The notes beneath the pieces were generated by a model. It had not been told where the DNA came from, did not search any database, and saw nothing but the letters and a program-made list of their open reading frames with translations. Shown here piece after piece: positions 26,836 to 34,209 of a DNA stretch of 64,000 bases. Both the position numbers and the translations under genes were made by a program. The stretch is from Lachnospiraceae bacterium (lineage in GTDB: Bacteria > Bacillota > Clostridia > Lachnospirales > Lachnospiraceae): assembly GCA_017618195.1 (NCBI GenBank), contig JAFZUW010000056.1, forward strand, positions 20,199 to 84,198, in the 5' to 3' direction. Position 1 is the first letter of the stretch. The number at the start of each line of letters is the position of its first letter.

Positions 26836-27044
26836 ACTTGTCGGATGTCCGCTCTGCGGACGTGCGACCTGCGCGCAACGCGTCGAGCGAAGCTCGAATC
26901 TCAATCGCGTTGTGCTCCTTCACTTGTCGGATGTCCGCTCTGCGGACGTGCGACCTACGCGCAACGCGTCGAGCGAAGCTCGAATCTCAATCGCGTTGTG
27001 CTCCTTCATTTGTCGGATGCTCGCTCTGCGAGCGTGCGACCGTT
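26835..27044. repeat. 86-bp tandem repeat with hairpins, two and a half copies
   Basis: Copy 1 begins at 26835, copy 2 at 26921, partial copy 3 at 27007. Copies 1 and 2 differ at very few bases. Each has a hairpin GTCCGC-TCT-GCGGAC, a second CGAGC-GAA-GCTCG, and CAACGCG/CGCGTTG closing over the second. In copy 3 the first stem reads GCTCGC-TCT-GCGAGC: two base pairs are changed on both sides, so pairing is kept. No gene lies inside. Confidence 0.9.
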
Positions 27045-27075
27045 GGTCATAGGCCTGCGAAGCAGCGGTATGACC
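27045..27075 (-). terminator. Hairpin at the end of the phosphoesterase gene
   Basis: GGTCATA pairs with TATGACC, with an inner CTGC-GAA-GCAG stem, directly after the TAG stop on the minus strand. No T-run follows, so it is an RNA 3' structure or part of the neighbouring repeat family. Confidence 0.5.
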
Positions 27076-27746
27076 TACTCGGCATCTTTGTGCCTGCGCC
27101 TCCGATGCCGTTTCTTTTTGGGAGCTTCCTGCTCCCAGCGGGCGATATCTTCGTCCGGTATTTCCAGAACATACTTATCATATCCGTTTACAATCTGCGT
27201 CTCGCCGTAGGTGGTGATACGCTTCGCGTTGCGGACATAATTGGCATGTACGTGGCCGTGGATCATGTATTTCGGGTGGTATTTGTCCATCATGTGGACA
27301 AATGACAAGAACCCGTGGTGCGGCATGTCTTCCGCGTCACCGAGCCCCTGTGCGGGGGAATGGGTCAGCAGGATGTCGAAGCCGCCGTTTCGGAATATGC
27401 GGAAACGGAGACCGCGGACGCGATGGCTCATTTCCGCCTCGGTATATTGATGGATGCCGGGCTTATAGCGCATGGATCCGCCGAGACCGACGATGCGGAG
27501 CCCTTTAAAGCGGTACACCGTATCCTCGATGCAGGTGCACCCCTCGGGGGGCGTCTGTTCGTAACAGTCGTCGTGGTTTCCGTGCACGTAAAGGACGGGG
27601 GCTTTCGTGAAGGTCGCAAGGAAAGAAAGGTACTGCGGGGCCAGGTCTCCGCAGGAAAGGATGAGATCGTACTCATCTAACATCCCCGGGGTATAGTAGT
27701 CCCATAGAGCTTTCGATTCCTTATCGGCTATGACAAGAATCTTCAC
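27075..27746 (-). CDS. Calcineurin-like metallophosphoesterase
   Basis: 223 residues from a GTG with TGGGAGG five bases upstream. Metal-binding motifs: SCGDL (about 36-40), HGNHD (about 59-63), LLTHSP (about 130-135) and MIHGHVH (about 165-171). The first motif, normally DxH, reads DKE here (VIADKES), so one metal ligand may differ. A basic Lys/Arg-rich tail (KKKRHRRRRHKD) ends the protein and could bind nucleic acid. Substrate unknown. The gene stands alone between structured repeats and the ParB-like/BMP gene. Confidence 0.85.
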   Translation of the reverse strand: MKILVIADKESKALWDYYTPGMLDEYDLILSCGDLAPQYLSFLATFTKAPVLYVHGNHDDCYEQTPPEGCTCIEDTVYRFKGLRIVGLGGSMRYKPGIHQYTEAEMSHRVRGLRFRIFRNGGFDILLTHSPAQGLGDAEDMPHHGFLSFVHMMDKYHPKYMIHGHVHANYVRNAKRITTYGETQIVNGYDKYVLEIPDEDIARWEQEAPKKKRHRRRRHKDAE

Positions 27747-27829
27747 GGTAACCTCCCAATACAATCCTTTGCGGATTATTGTCCGACGCGCATCAATCCG
27801 CAGACGCCCATCCGTCTGCGGTCAGAAAC

Positions 27830-29743
27830 TTACAGCTGTGTTTCGGCTTCCGGCCGGAATACGGCCTGCGCCGTCATAAATTCGCGGAATTCGTCCCGAA
27901 GGTCGTCAGGACCCGGGATAAAGCCGTGAACACCGGCAACGAGACGGTCCATGCGGATAATTTCCTCGGGTGCGAGGCCTTCGCCCGCATCGAGACAGGT
28001 ACCGTCCTGGAACGTGATCAGCCCGGAGAACGGAACGAGCGTCCGGTTGATGATCGCAGCCTTCAGCGTCTCGGTAAGCCGCAGCAGTTCGGGCGGCATC
28101 TTAAGAGACGTGATCACGTCGATCGCTCCGGCGGACATGCCCCACCAATAGTTCAGAGCATAAATGCCGACGGACTCATCCTCGTCCTTCCAGTTGTTAT
28201 TCAAAATGCTTCGCAGAATTTCTTCGTATAATTTGCCCCAGTGCCATACCGGCATCGCATAGTTGACGGGCGTCTCGCCTTTTTCGTAGAGACCGAACTC
28301 ACGGGAAGCGCTCGCCGGAGCATTCAGATCACGGTTACTGATGATATATACATCGTTCCGGTCGAACAATCCGTCGTCCGAACGGTCCTTCAGCGTAGAC
28401 CAGTCAAGGAATACTTCCGCACGCGGATTTACCGACTTTGCTCCCAAGGCAAATGCGTTGATGCTCGCGACCGAACCGAATACCGGATAGTCCGCGATAT
28501 AACCGACGCGGTTGTTGTCCGCCATCGCGCCCGCAATGCAGCCGATGATGAATTTGGCTTCATAGGTCCGCAGATAGTACGAGCGGACGTGCTTATAGGA
28601 AGTATTTAACGAGCAGTTCAGGATCTTGACATCCGGATGCGTGGCAGCAGCCTTTGCGCACGCCGCGATATGCTGCGGGGATGTGGCAAATACGATGTCA
28701 TAGCCTTCCTTGATGATCTTCTCCAGGGCTTCGTCCGCGCCGTCTGCGGTAATGTCATAGAAGGAAGCGGTACGGATCCGGTTTCCGAATACGTCCTCGA
28801 CATGCTCGCGGCCGAGCTCGTGGCTGTACGTCCATGCGCTGACGGACGTATTCTTTTCGTGAACCCAGGCAACGCCGTGCTGCTTCTGCGGGATCAGATT
28901 CGTGAAGACGTGCTTCTTCGGATCTTCTACCGGATTCAGCGAGATCGCGGCCTGACGGTCGCGCCCGTAAATTTTGAATTCGCTCCACACGCGGGCGATG
29001 TTTTTGGAAAGCTCGCTGCTGCCGGCATTCTTCGTTGCCGCATATCCGAAGATGTGCAGGTATACAAGAAACGCATCGGCAACGGTCGTAACCAGCTTCT
29101 CGCCGCCGGCAGCCAGGTATTCCTTACGGAAGCGGGCATAGGCGGAGCGCAGATCCATCGCGTCCTCCTCGGTAAAAGGCGAATCGGGATCTTCTTTGAT
29201 CTCTTTAAAGAACAGTGCGTAGCTGCCGGTCTTCGTAAACGTCAGATAGTTCACGCCGGTCTTTTCGAAGAAATCCAGGAATTCATAGTAGAGCTGGATT
29301 TCCTTGGCGTCGCTCCGCTTCGGAATGATTCGTGTTACCTCGGCTTCGATGGTAACGGCGCCCATGAATTTGGATACGCTGACGCGCTTGTTGCCTTCCT
29401 GAACATAGAACTTATTCAGGAATTCGTAGCAGATGATCGGGTCACGGAGACCCTCCTCCAGCATGGAGTCGTAAAGAGCCATCCATTTGTAGCCGAACTC
29501 GGTGTCCGGCTCCAAAAGAGGCATAAAGTTTCTTGCAAATGCATTGGAACGTCCTTCCGCAAAGGTCCCCACAACCTGATTCAGCGGAATCTCCTGAAGA
29601 CCGAGCTTCACTTTGGACTCGGTTTCATACGGAGCCATGATCTCTTCCAGACAGATGAGGTAGGGATGCAGCCCCTTGCTGATGCAGGCACTGTATTCCT
29701 TTTGCCCCAGGTGCATCGCTTTTTCATACTCATCGTTGGTCAT
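27830..29743 (-). CDS. Cytoplasmic fusion of a ParB-like domain and a BMP ligand-binding domain
   Basis: 637 residues, no signal peptide or lipobox. Residues about 45-140 look like a ParB/Srx-type domain: VVGTFAEGRSNAFARNF, LRDPIICYEFLNKFYVQEGNKRVSVSKF, where the GNKR stretch matches the ParB-like box. A helical region (about 140-280) follows, then a BMP-type periplasmic-binding fold (about 290-590) with ASFYDITADGADEALEK, IVFATSPQHIA, GYIADYPVFGSVASINAFALGA and YWWGMSAGAID. BMP domains normally sit outside the cell as lipoproteins; here it must sense a ligand inside. It may be a nucleoside-responsive regulator, but no activity can be shown. AAGGAG lies about twelve bases before the ATG. Confidence 0.75.
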   Translation of the reverse strand: MTNDEYEKAMHLGQKEYSACISKGLHPYLICLEEIMAPYETESKVKLGLQEIPLNQVVGTFAEGRSNAFARNFMPLLEPDTEFGYKWMALYDSMLEEGLRDPIICYEFLNKFYVQEGNKRVSVSKFMGAVTIEAEVTRIIPKRSDAKEIQLYYEFLDFFEKTGVNYLTFTKTGSYALFFKEIKEDPDSPFTEEDAMDLRSAYARFRKEYLAAGGEKLVTTVADAFLVYLHIFGYAATKNAGSSELSKNIARVWSEFKIYGRDRQAAISLNPVEDPKKHVFTNLIPQKQHGVAWVHEKNTSVSAWTYSHELGREHVEDVFGNRIRTASFYDITADGADEALEKIIKEGYDIVFATSPQHIAACAKAAATHPDVKILNCSLNTSYKHVRSYYLRTYEAKFIIGCIAGAMADNNRVGYIADYPVFGSVASINAFALGAKSVNPRAEVFLDWSTLKDRSDDGLFDRNDVYIISNRDLNAPASASREFGLYEKGETPVNYAMPVWHWGKLYEEILRSILNNNWKDEDESVGIYALNYWWGMSAGAIDVITSLKMPPELLRLTETLKAAIINRTLVPFSGLITFQDGTCLDAGEGLAPEEIIRMDRLVAGVHGFIPGPDDLRDEFREFMTAQAVFRPEAETQL

Positions 29744-29814
29744 GAATAATGCAATCTCCTTTTCTGATTTCTAACCGCATTATAGCCGTAAGAGGGCGAG
29801 AATGCAACAAAAGG

Positions 29815-29844
29815 TTGGAATCTGCCGTTTGGATATGGTAAAAT
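29815..29844 (+). promoter_or_regulatory. Promoter of the 29.9-kb hypothetical gene
   Basis: TTGGAA, 18 bases, TAAAAT, about 30 bases before the start codon. Confidence 0.55.
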
Positions 29845-29874
29845 ACGATATCATCCGTCAGCGGGGGGGATAGT

Positions 29875-30453
29875 ATGAGCAAAAAGAAAAAATGGATCAT
29901 CATTGGGGCGGTTGCTGCGGTTCTGACCATATATGCCGTCGTATTTGTCTGCTTCCTTTTAAAGGGCGGCGATGAAAAGAATCCGCTTGACGAGGACACG
30001 GAGGAAGAGGAGTACGAGCAGGGTCCGGAGGGCCGGTTTGTTTCCGCTGACGGCCGTTCCGCAGTGGAAATAAAGGGCGATATAGCCGTGTTGTCCGGAA
30101 TGACGTGGAATGACCGATGGGTAGATATGGTATCGAAAAGAGCCGCGCTTGCGGAATACAGTAAGGTGAAGAAATTAAAGAACGTCGAAGACGACGATGA
30201 ACTCTCCCGGATTCATGCGGAGGCGCTTGCTTTTTACATGGCTGACATTTCGAAGATCGACATGAACGCGGAATGGAACGTGGAATGGTCCGGTATGGCA
30301 GACAATGAGTATTATCGTTCGGGAACTTTCACGCTGAAAACGGACCGTTATAAAGACCGTGAAGGCGGAATAACCCGGATTCTGATTGTGGTTGAGTATG
30401 ATCCGGGCAATAAGACTCTTGAATTTGAAGGGACGGAGTTCAGGAAGGAATAA
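29875..30453 (+). CDS. Hypothetical single-pass membrane protein
   Basis: 192 residues. Basic N-terminus (MSKKKKW), one membrane helix (IIIGAVAAVLTIYAVVFVCFLL, about 8-29), an acidic stalk (DEDTEEEEYEQG) and a soluble outside domain of about 140 residues with alternating strands (RFVSADGRSAVEIKGDIAVL) and helices. No family recognised. RBS is a run of G (GGGGGGG) seven bases before ATG. It stands alone between the ParB-like/BMP gene and the leader region; function unknown. Confidence 0.7.
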   Translation: MSKKKKWIIIGAVAAVLTIYAVVFVCFLLKGGDEKNPLDEDTEEEEYEQGPEGRFVSADGRSAVEIKGDIAVLSGMTWNDRWVDMVSKRAALAEYSKVKKLKNVEDDDELSRIHAEALAFYMADISKIDMNAEWNVEWSGMADNEYYRSGTFTLKTDRYKDREGGITRILIVVEYDPGNKTLEFEGTEFRKE

Positions 30454-30533
30454 GAATATCAGAGTCGCTGACGGTTCCGAGAGCCTTCCCCGATAAGAGG
30501 AAAAAGTCCGAACGGCGAAGTGAAAATTCGTGG

Positions 30534-30562
30534 TTGACAAGTCCGGAATCCTGTAGTATAGT
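30534..30562 (+). promoter_or_regulatory. Strong promoter of the 27-codon leader ORF
   Basis: Perfect TTGACA, 17 bases, TATAGT, 32 bases before the small ORF. Confidence 0.85.
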
Positions 30563-30593
30563 TAGCCCAATATTTTTCGAAAGGAGTTCTTCG

Positions 30594-30677
30594 ATGTTTA
30601 TCAGAGTATCTTATAATTCCGATAATACCGATTCGGCGGTGGTGCGTAATCACGGTCTTGTTTTGGTATGCGGATGA
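30594..30677 (+). CDS. 27-residue small ORF, candidate leader peptide
   Basis: ATG with AAAGGAG at good spacing and a strong promoter; the peptide starts MFIRVSYNSDN, ends RNHGLVLVCG and stops with TGA. It is followed by a terminator 34 bases downstream and then a methyltransferase gene. That layout is typical of attenuator leaders, but the codons show no run of one amino acid. A free small protein or a small RNA are alternatives. Confidence 0.55.
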   Translation: MFIRVSYNSDNTDSAVVRNHGLVLVCG

Positions 30678-30710
30678 GAGATACGGCGAAGAACTGATTT
30701 GGATTATACC

Positions 30711-30751
30711 AGCCGCTTATCCGTTCCGGGTAGGCGGCTTTCTTTATTTTT
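30711..30751 (+). terminator. Terminator between small ORF and methyltransferase
   Basis: AGCCGC pairs with GCGGCT, extended by TTATCCG/CGGGTAG, followed by TTTCTTTATTTTT. From the upstream promoter, only read-through or relief of this terminator reaches the methyltransferase gene. Confidence 0.8.
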
Positions 30752-30868
30752 CCCCGGAGCGGAACGGCGGCCGTCCTGATGCATGCGTGCCTGGTTTACG
30801 TGAACCGGGTATACCCGCCGAGCATAGCGGATGAATCGGACGGAATGAAAAGAAAAGGAGAGCGGAAA

Positions 30869-31747
30869 ATGGATGAAAGATTATCGATCGTAAAAGGTTT
30901 CTATGCGGAAAGCGAAGAGGATACCAGGCTTCAGCGAAGCCGCCACGGACAATTGGAGTATGCGACTACGATGGAGTATATTCACCGGTTTTTAAAGCCC
31001 GGAGACCGGATCGCCGAACTCGGAGCGGGAACCGGACGATATTCGATCGCTCTGGCGAAGGAAGGCTATGACATCACTGCCGTGGAGCTTGTGGAGAAGA
31101 ACCTTGAGGTGCTTCGAAAGAATGCGGAAGCGCTGTTTGGAAAGAAGCCGGAAGGTTTTTCCGCGGATACGGCAGCGGAAGGGACACGGCTTCAGGCGCT
31201 GCAGGGCGATGAGGCAGCGGAGGGACCGCAACTTCGGGCACTGCAGGGAGACGCGACCGATCTTGCCGCATTGCCGGACGAGTCGTTCGACATGACGCTT
31301 TCCCTCGGACCGATGTACCATCTTTATGATCCCGCCGACGTCCGAAAGGCGATCCGCGAGGCGCTCCGGGTCACAAAAAGGGGCGGAGTCGTAATCACCG
31401 CGTTTCTCTCCGTATACGCGATCCTTTTTGACAACTATCTGAAGGAGACGCTGCATGACGGAATGGAAGAGAACTTCGATGAGCAGTACCGCACAAGACA
31501 TTATGCGGAGCAGCTGTTCACGGGTTACGACATTACTGAATTTGAGGAATTGTTTCGGAACGAGCCGGTCGAGCATCTTGCGACGGCTGCCGCCGACACC
31601 GTATTGGAGCTGGCGGAAGACCGTACGGATTTTTCGATGAGCGACGAGGCGTTTTCGGAATTCCTTCGATACCACCTGGCAACCTGCGAAAAGCGGGAAT
31701 TGCTGGGGGCATCGAGCCATCTACTGTACATTTGCCGTAAGAAATAA
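30869..31747 (+). CDS. Class I SAM-dependent methyltransferase with internal duplication
   Basis: 292 residues from an ATG with AAGGAG upstream; an earlier in-frame ATG at 30779 lies in non-coding-like sequence. SAM motif I IAELGAGTGRYSIAL (about 48-62), acidic loop VELVEKN (about 72-78) and MTLSLGPMYHLYD (about 145-157). Between motif I and the rest is a 14-residue duplication (AAEGTRLQALQGDE / AAEGPQLRALQGDA). Substrate unknown; the fold is like small-molecule methyltransferases. Controlled perhaps by the upstream leader and terminator. Confidence 0.8.
   Translation: MDERLSIVKGFYAESEEDTRLQRSRHGQLEYATTMEYIHRFLKPGDRIAELGAGTGRYSIALAKEGYDITAVELVEKNLEVLRKNAEALFGKKPEGFSADTAAEGTRLQALQGDEAAEGPQLRALQGDATDLAALPDESFDMTLSLGPMYHLYDPADVRKAIREALRVTKRGGVVITAFLSVYAILFDNYLKETLHDGMEENFDEQYRTRHYAEQLFTGYDITEFEELFRNEPVEHLATAAADTVLELAEDRTDFSMSDEAFSEFLRYHLATCEKRELLGASSHLLYICRKK
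31172..31255 (+). repeat. 42-bp in-frame tandem duplication inside the methyltransferase gene
   Basis: Two adjacent 42-bp units (31172-31213 and 31214-31255) that each encode 14 residues and differ at several, mostly conservative or silent, positions. So the duplication is not brand new. Confidence 0.85.
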
Positions 31748-31792
31748 TGAGATAAAACCGGTTATGGGGGTATAACCGGGCGGGAGGAATAT

Positions 31793-32887
31793 ATGATAAA
31801 ACTGACTATGCCGGATTACAAAAACTGTATCGCAAACCTGCCGAACTCGATCCTTAAGAAGTTCGGCGCGGAGCCTGTAGGAGATACGCTGCCGCTTTTA
31901 GACCCGTATCTTGAAAAAGATTATGAAAATATCATCGTAATCCTTCTCGACGGGATGGGAAAGGCCATCCTTGAGAGGCATCTTGAAGAGGGCGGGGCGT
32001 TTCGTTCGCACCTTGCGGGAATCTATAAGTCAACTTTTCTTTCCACAACCGTTGCGGCGACGACTTCCATGATGTCGGGACTTCAGCCGTGCGAACACGG
32101 CTGGCTCGGGTGGGACTGCTACTATCCGCAGGTGGATAAGAACGTTACCGTATTTCTGAACGTTGAGCAGGGAACCGATATTCCGGCTGCCGATTATAAT
32201 ATCGCGTGGACCGTGACGCCTTATGAGAACGTCACGAACCGCATTAAGAGGTTCGGCGGGCAGGCATACCTGACGGCACCGTTTCTGGCTCCTGAATTAA
32301 ACACTTTCGGGAAAATCTGCGGCAGTATCCGCGGATATTGCGCAAAGCCCGGAAAGAAATATGTTTACGCGTACTGGAACCAGCCGGATGGACTTCTGCA
32401 CCGTAACGGATGCGGCTCCGGCGAGGTACATGAGAACATGAAGGAACTGGAGGCGGAGGTTGCGAAGCTGGCAGCAGACATACCGGATTCTCTGATCATT
32501 GTTACCGCGGACCATGGCCACATCGATAACGAACAGGTTATGATCCGGGATTATCCGCAGCTGACGGAGTGTCTCGAGCACCTGCCTTCGTTAGAGCCTC
32601 GTGTGCTGAATCTGTTCGTAAAGCCGGGAAAGGAAGACTTCTTTATAAGCGAGTTCAACCGCCTCTTCGGAGACCGGTTTGAACTGCTTCCGACGGAGGA
32701 GGTAATTGCGAGGAACCTGCTCGGAACGGGCAAGCACCATCCGATGTTCCGTTCCATGCTCGGCAATTATATCGCGATCGCAACCGGAGACTTATCCATT
32801 ATGACGGTTGAGGAAGCATTCGTATCGATGCACGGAAGCCTGACCGAGGACGAAATGCTGATTCCGCTGATCGTATTCGAGACCTGA
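31793..32887 (+). CDS. Alkaline phosphatase superfamily protein (phosphodiesterase type)
   Basis: 364 residues. Metal and nucleophile motifs of the nucleotide pyrophosphatase/phosphodiesterase branch: VILLDGMGK (about 44-52) with metal Asp, STTVAATTSMMSG (about 82-94) with the catalytic Thr, and TADHGHID (about 239-246). No signal peptide, so a cytoplasmic hydrolase of a phosphodiester or phosphonate is likely; substrate unknown. RBS GGGAGG six bases before ATG; 45 bp after the methyltransferase, possibly same transcript. Confidence 0.85.
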   Translation: MIKLTMPDYKNCIANLPNSILKKFGAEPVGDTLPLLDPYLEKDYENIIVILLDGMGKAILERHLEEGGAFRSHLAGIYKSTFLSTTVAATTSMMSGLQPCEHGWLGWDCYYPQVDKNVTVFLNVEQGTDIPAADYNIAWTVTPYENVTNRIKRFGGQAYLTAPFLAPELNTFGKICGSIRGYCAKPGKKYVYAYWNQPDGLLHRNGCGSGEVHENMKELEAEVAKLAADIPDSLIIVTADHGHIDNEQVMIRDYPQLTECLEHLPSLEPRVLNLFVKPGKEDFFISEFNRLFGDRFELLPTEEVIARNLLGTGKHHPMFRSMLGNYIAIATGDLSIMTVEEAFVSMHGSLTEDEMLIPLIVFET

Positions 32888-32934
32888 TTTGAGATTCAGG
32901 AATAGCCGTCAAAATCAGACAAATTCAGGAAAAG

Positions 32935-32969
32935 CACTGCCAAATAACTATTTCTTTGGCAGTGTTTTT
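32935..32969 (+). terminator. Terminator after the phosphatase gene
   Basis: Ten-pair perfect stem CACTGCCAAA/TTTGGCAGTG with ten-base loop followed by TTTTT. Confidence 0.92.
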
Positions 32970-32970
32970 C

Positions 32971-32979
32971 TGTTATAAT
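32971..32979 (+). promoter_or_regulatory. Extended -10 promoter of the radical SAM operon
   Basis: TGTTATAAT, an extended -10 element right after the terminator, giving a leader of about 60 bases before the permease gene. The terminator stem occupies the -35 area, so no clear -35 box. Confidence 0.6.
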
Positions 32980-33046
32980 GAAGGGAAATAAAGCCGTATC
33001 CCGGAAGGGAAAAGGCTTCGATACATATGGACGGCATGAGGATGAT

Positions 33047-34201
33047 ATGAAGAAGAAATCGGTCTTTACGGCTTCCGCGATTGTAGCCGGAAACGGCATC
33101 GGAAGCGGGGTTATGGCAATTCCCTATTTTGTTTCGAAAACGGGCGTCGCAGGCGGAGTGATCGCATTTGCCGCCGCTTATGCGACGAGCGTTTTACTGC
33201 ACCTGATGATTGCCCAGATTCTTCTTAACACGGGAGAGACAGCCGACATTCTGAGTTCCTTTAACCGGTATCTGTTCCGGGGGAAGTTCAAGAATGTTTT
33301 AAAGATATCGTTCTTTCTGATCATGGTGGTGGTTTTGGAGACCAACCTGGCGGCATATATTTCGGGCGCTGCCGAGATATCGTCGGAATTCGTTCCGGAT
33401 ATCCCGGGGCGCGCGCTCGGCGCAGTGTTTTATATTGCGGCGGCGGTTGTCGTACTGTTCGGACTCCGTGCGATCTGCATCAGCGAAAAAATAACCGTGA
33501 GCATTATGGGGGCAATCCTCCTGGCCGCGGTGATCTTTTCGGTACAAAACTTCAATCCGTCCGCCCGGATCGGAATCGGGATCGGGGGCGGCGCGGGAAT
33601 CGGCAGGCTGGCGGCAACGTTCAGTATGATCATGTTCTCATTTTCCGCCATATTCGCGGTGCCGCAGGTAATCGAATGTCTCGATCATGATGCGGAAAAG
33701 GTGCGGAAATCCGTCTTTCTCGGCTTATTGATGAATCTCATCATCTCGGCGGTAGTCACGTTCTGCGCGGTGATTACTTCAAAAGAAGTGACCGAAGTCG
33801 CCATCGTCGGATGGGCGGAAGCGGTCGGAGGGGTCATCCGGATACTCGGATCGGCATTTATTCTCCTTGCGATGTTTACGTCGTATTGGTCGATCGGTCT
33901 TGCAACGACCGAGATGATTTCAATCCAGACGAAGAAAACGTTCGGGCTCAGTTTCGTGCTTGCCACGGTTCCGGCCCTGCTGCTGACGTTCTTCCTGCCG
34001 GGCGGATTTATGGAATATATGAAGATCGCGGGAGGTGCCGTCGCGGTCATCATCTCGCTTATGGTTATCCCGGCTTACCGGATCTGCACGAAGGGAAAGG
34101 ACAATACGGTAATGACTCGGGCGGAGGCTTCCGAAATCACGGTTGCGGTTGTATTTGTCATGTATCTGATCATGGCTGTCGGATCGATGATTTCTGTTTA
34201 G
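33047..34201 (+). CDS. Amino acid permease of the aromatic amino acid (HAAP/APC) type
   Basis: 384 residues from an ATG with GAGG just upstream; an earlier ATG at 32978 overlaps the promoter. About eleven membrane helices. The N-terminal ASAIVAGNGIGSGVMAIPY (about 8-26) is the unwound first helix motif of Tyr/Trp-type transporters. First gene of a five-gene run; the RBS of the next gene overlaps its TAG stop. It probably imports the precursor or moves the product of the radical SAM pathway downstream (inference). Confidence 0.8.
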   Translation: MKKKSVFTASAIVAGNGIGSGVMAIPYFVSKTGVAGGVIAFAAAYATSVLLHLMIAQILLNTGETADILSSFNRYLFRGKFKNVLKISFFLIMVVVLETNLAAYISGAAEISSEFVPDIPGRALGAVFYIAAAVVVLFGLRAICISEKITVSIMGAILLAAVIFSVQNFNPSARIGIGIGGGAGIGRLAATFSMIMFSFSAIFAVPQVIECLDHDAEKVRKSVFLGLLMNLIISAVVTFCAVITSKEVTEVAIVGWAEAVGGVIRILGSAFILLAMFTSYWSIGLATTEMISIQTKKTFGLSFVLATVPALLLTFFLPGGFMEYMKIAGGAVAVIISLMVIPAYRICTKGKDNTVMTRAEASEITVAVVFVMYLIMAVGSMISV

Positions 34202-34209
34202 GAGGGTTT

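Noticed and set aside
26835-27044. CRISPR or coding repeat
   Set aside because: 86-bp copies are head to tail without spacers, and stem-preserving changes point to structure.
27830-29743. Chromosome partition ParB protein
   Set aside because: No ParB helix-turn-helix, no ParA neighbour, no parS sites; most of the protein is a BMP domain.
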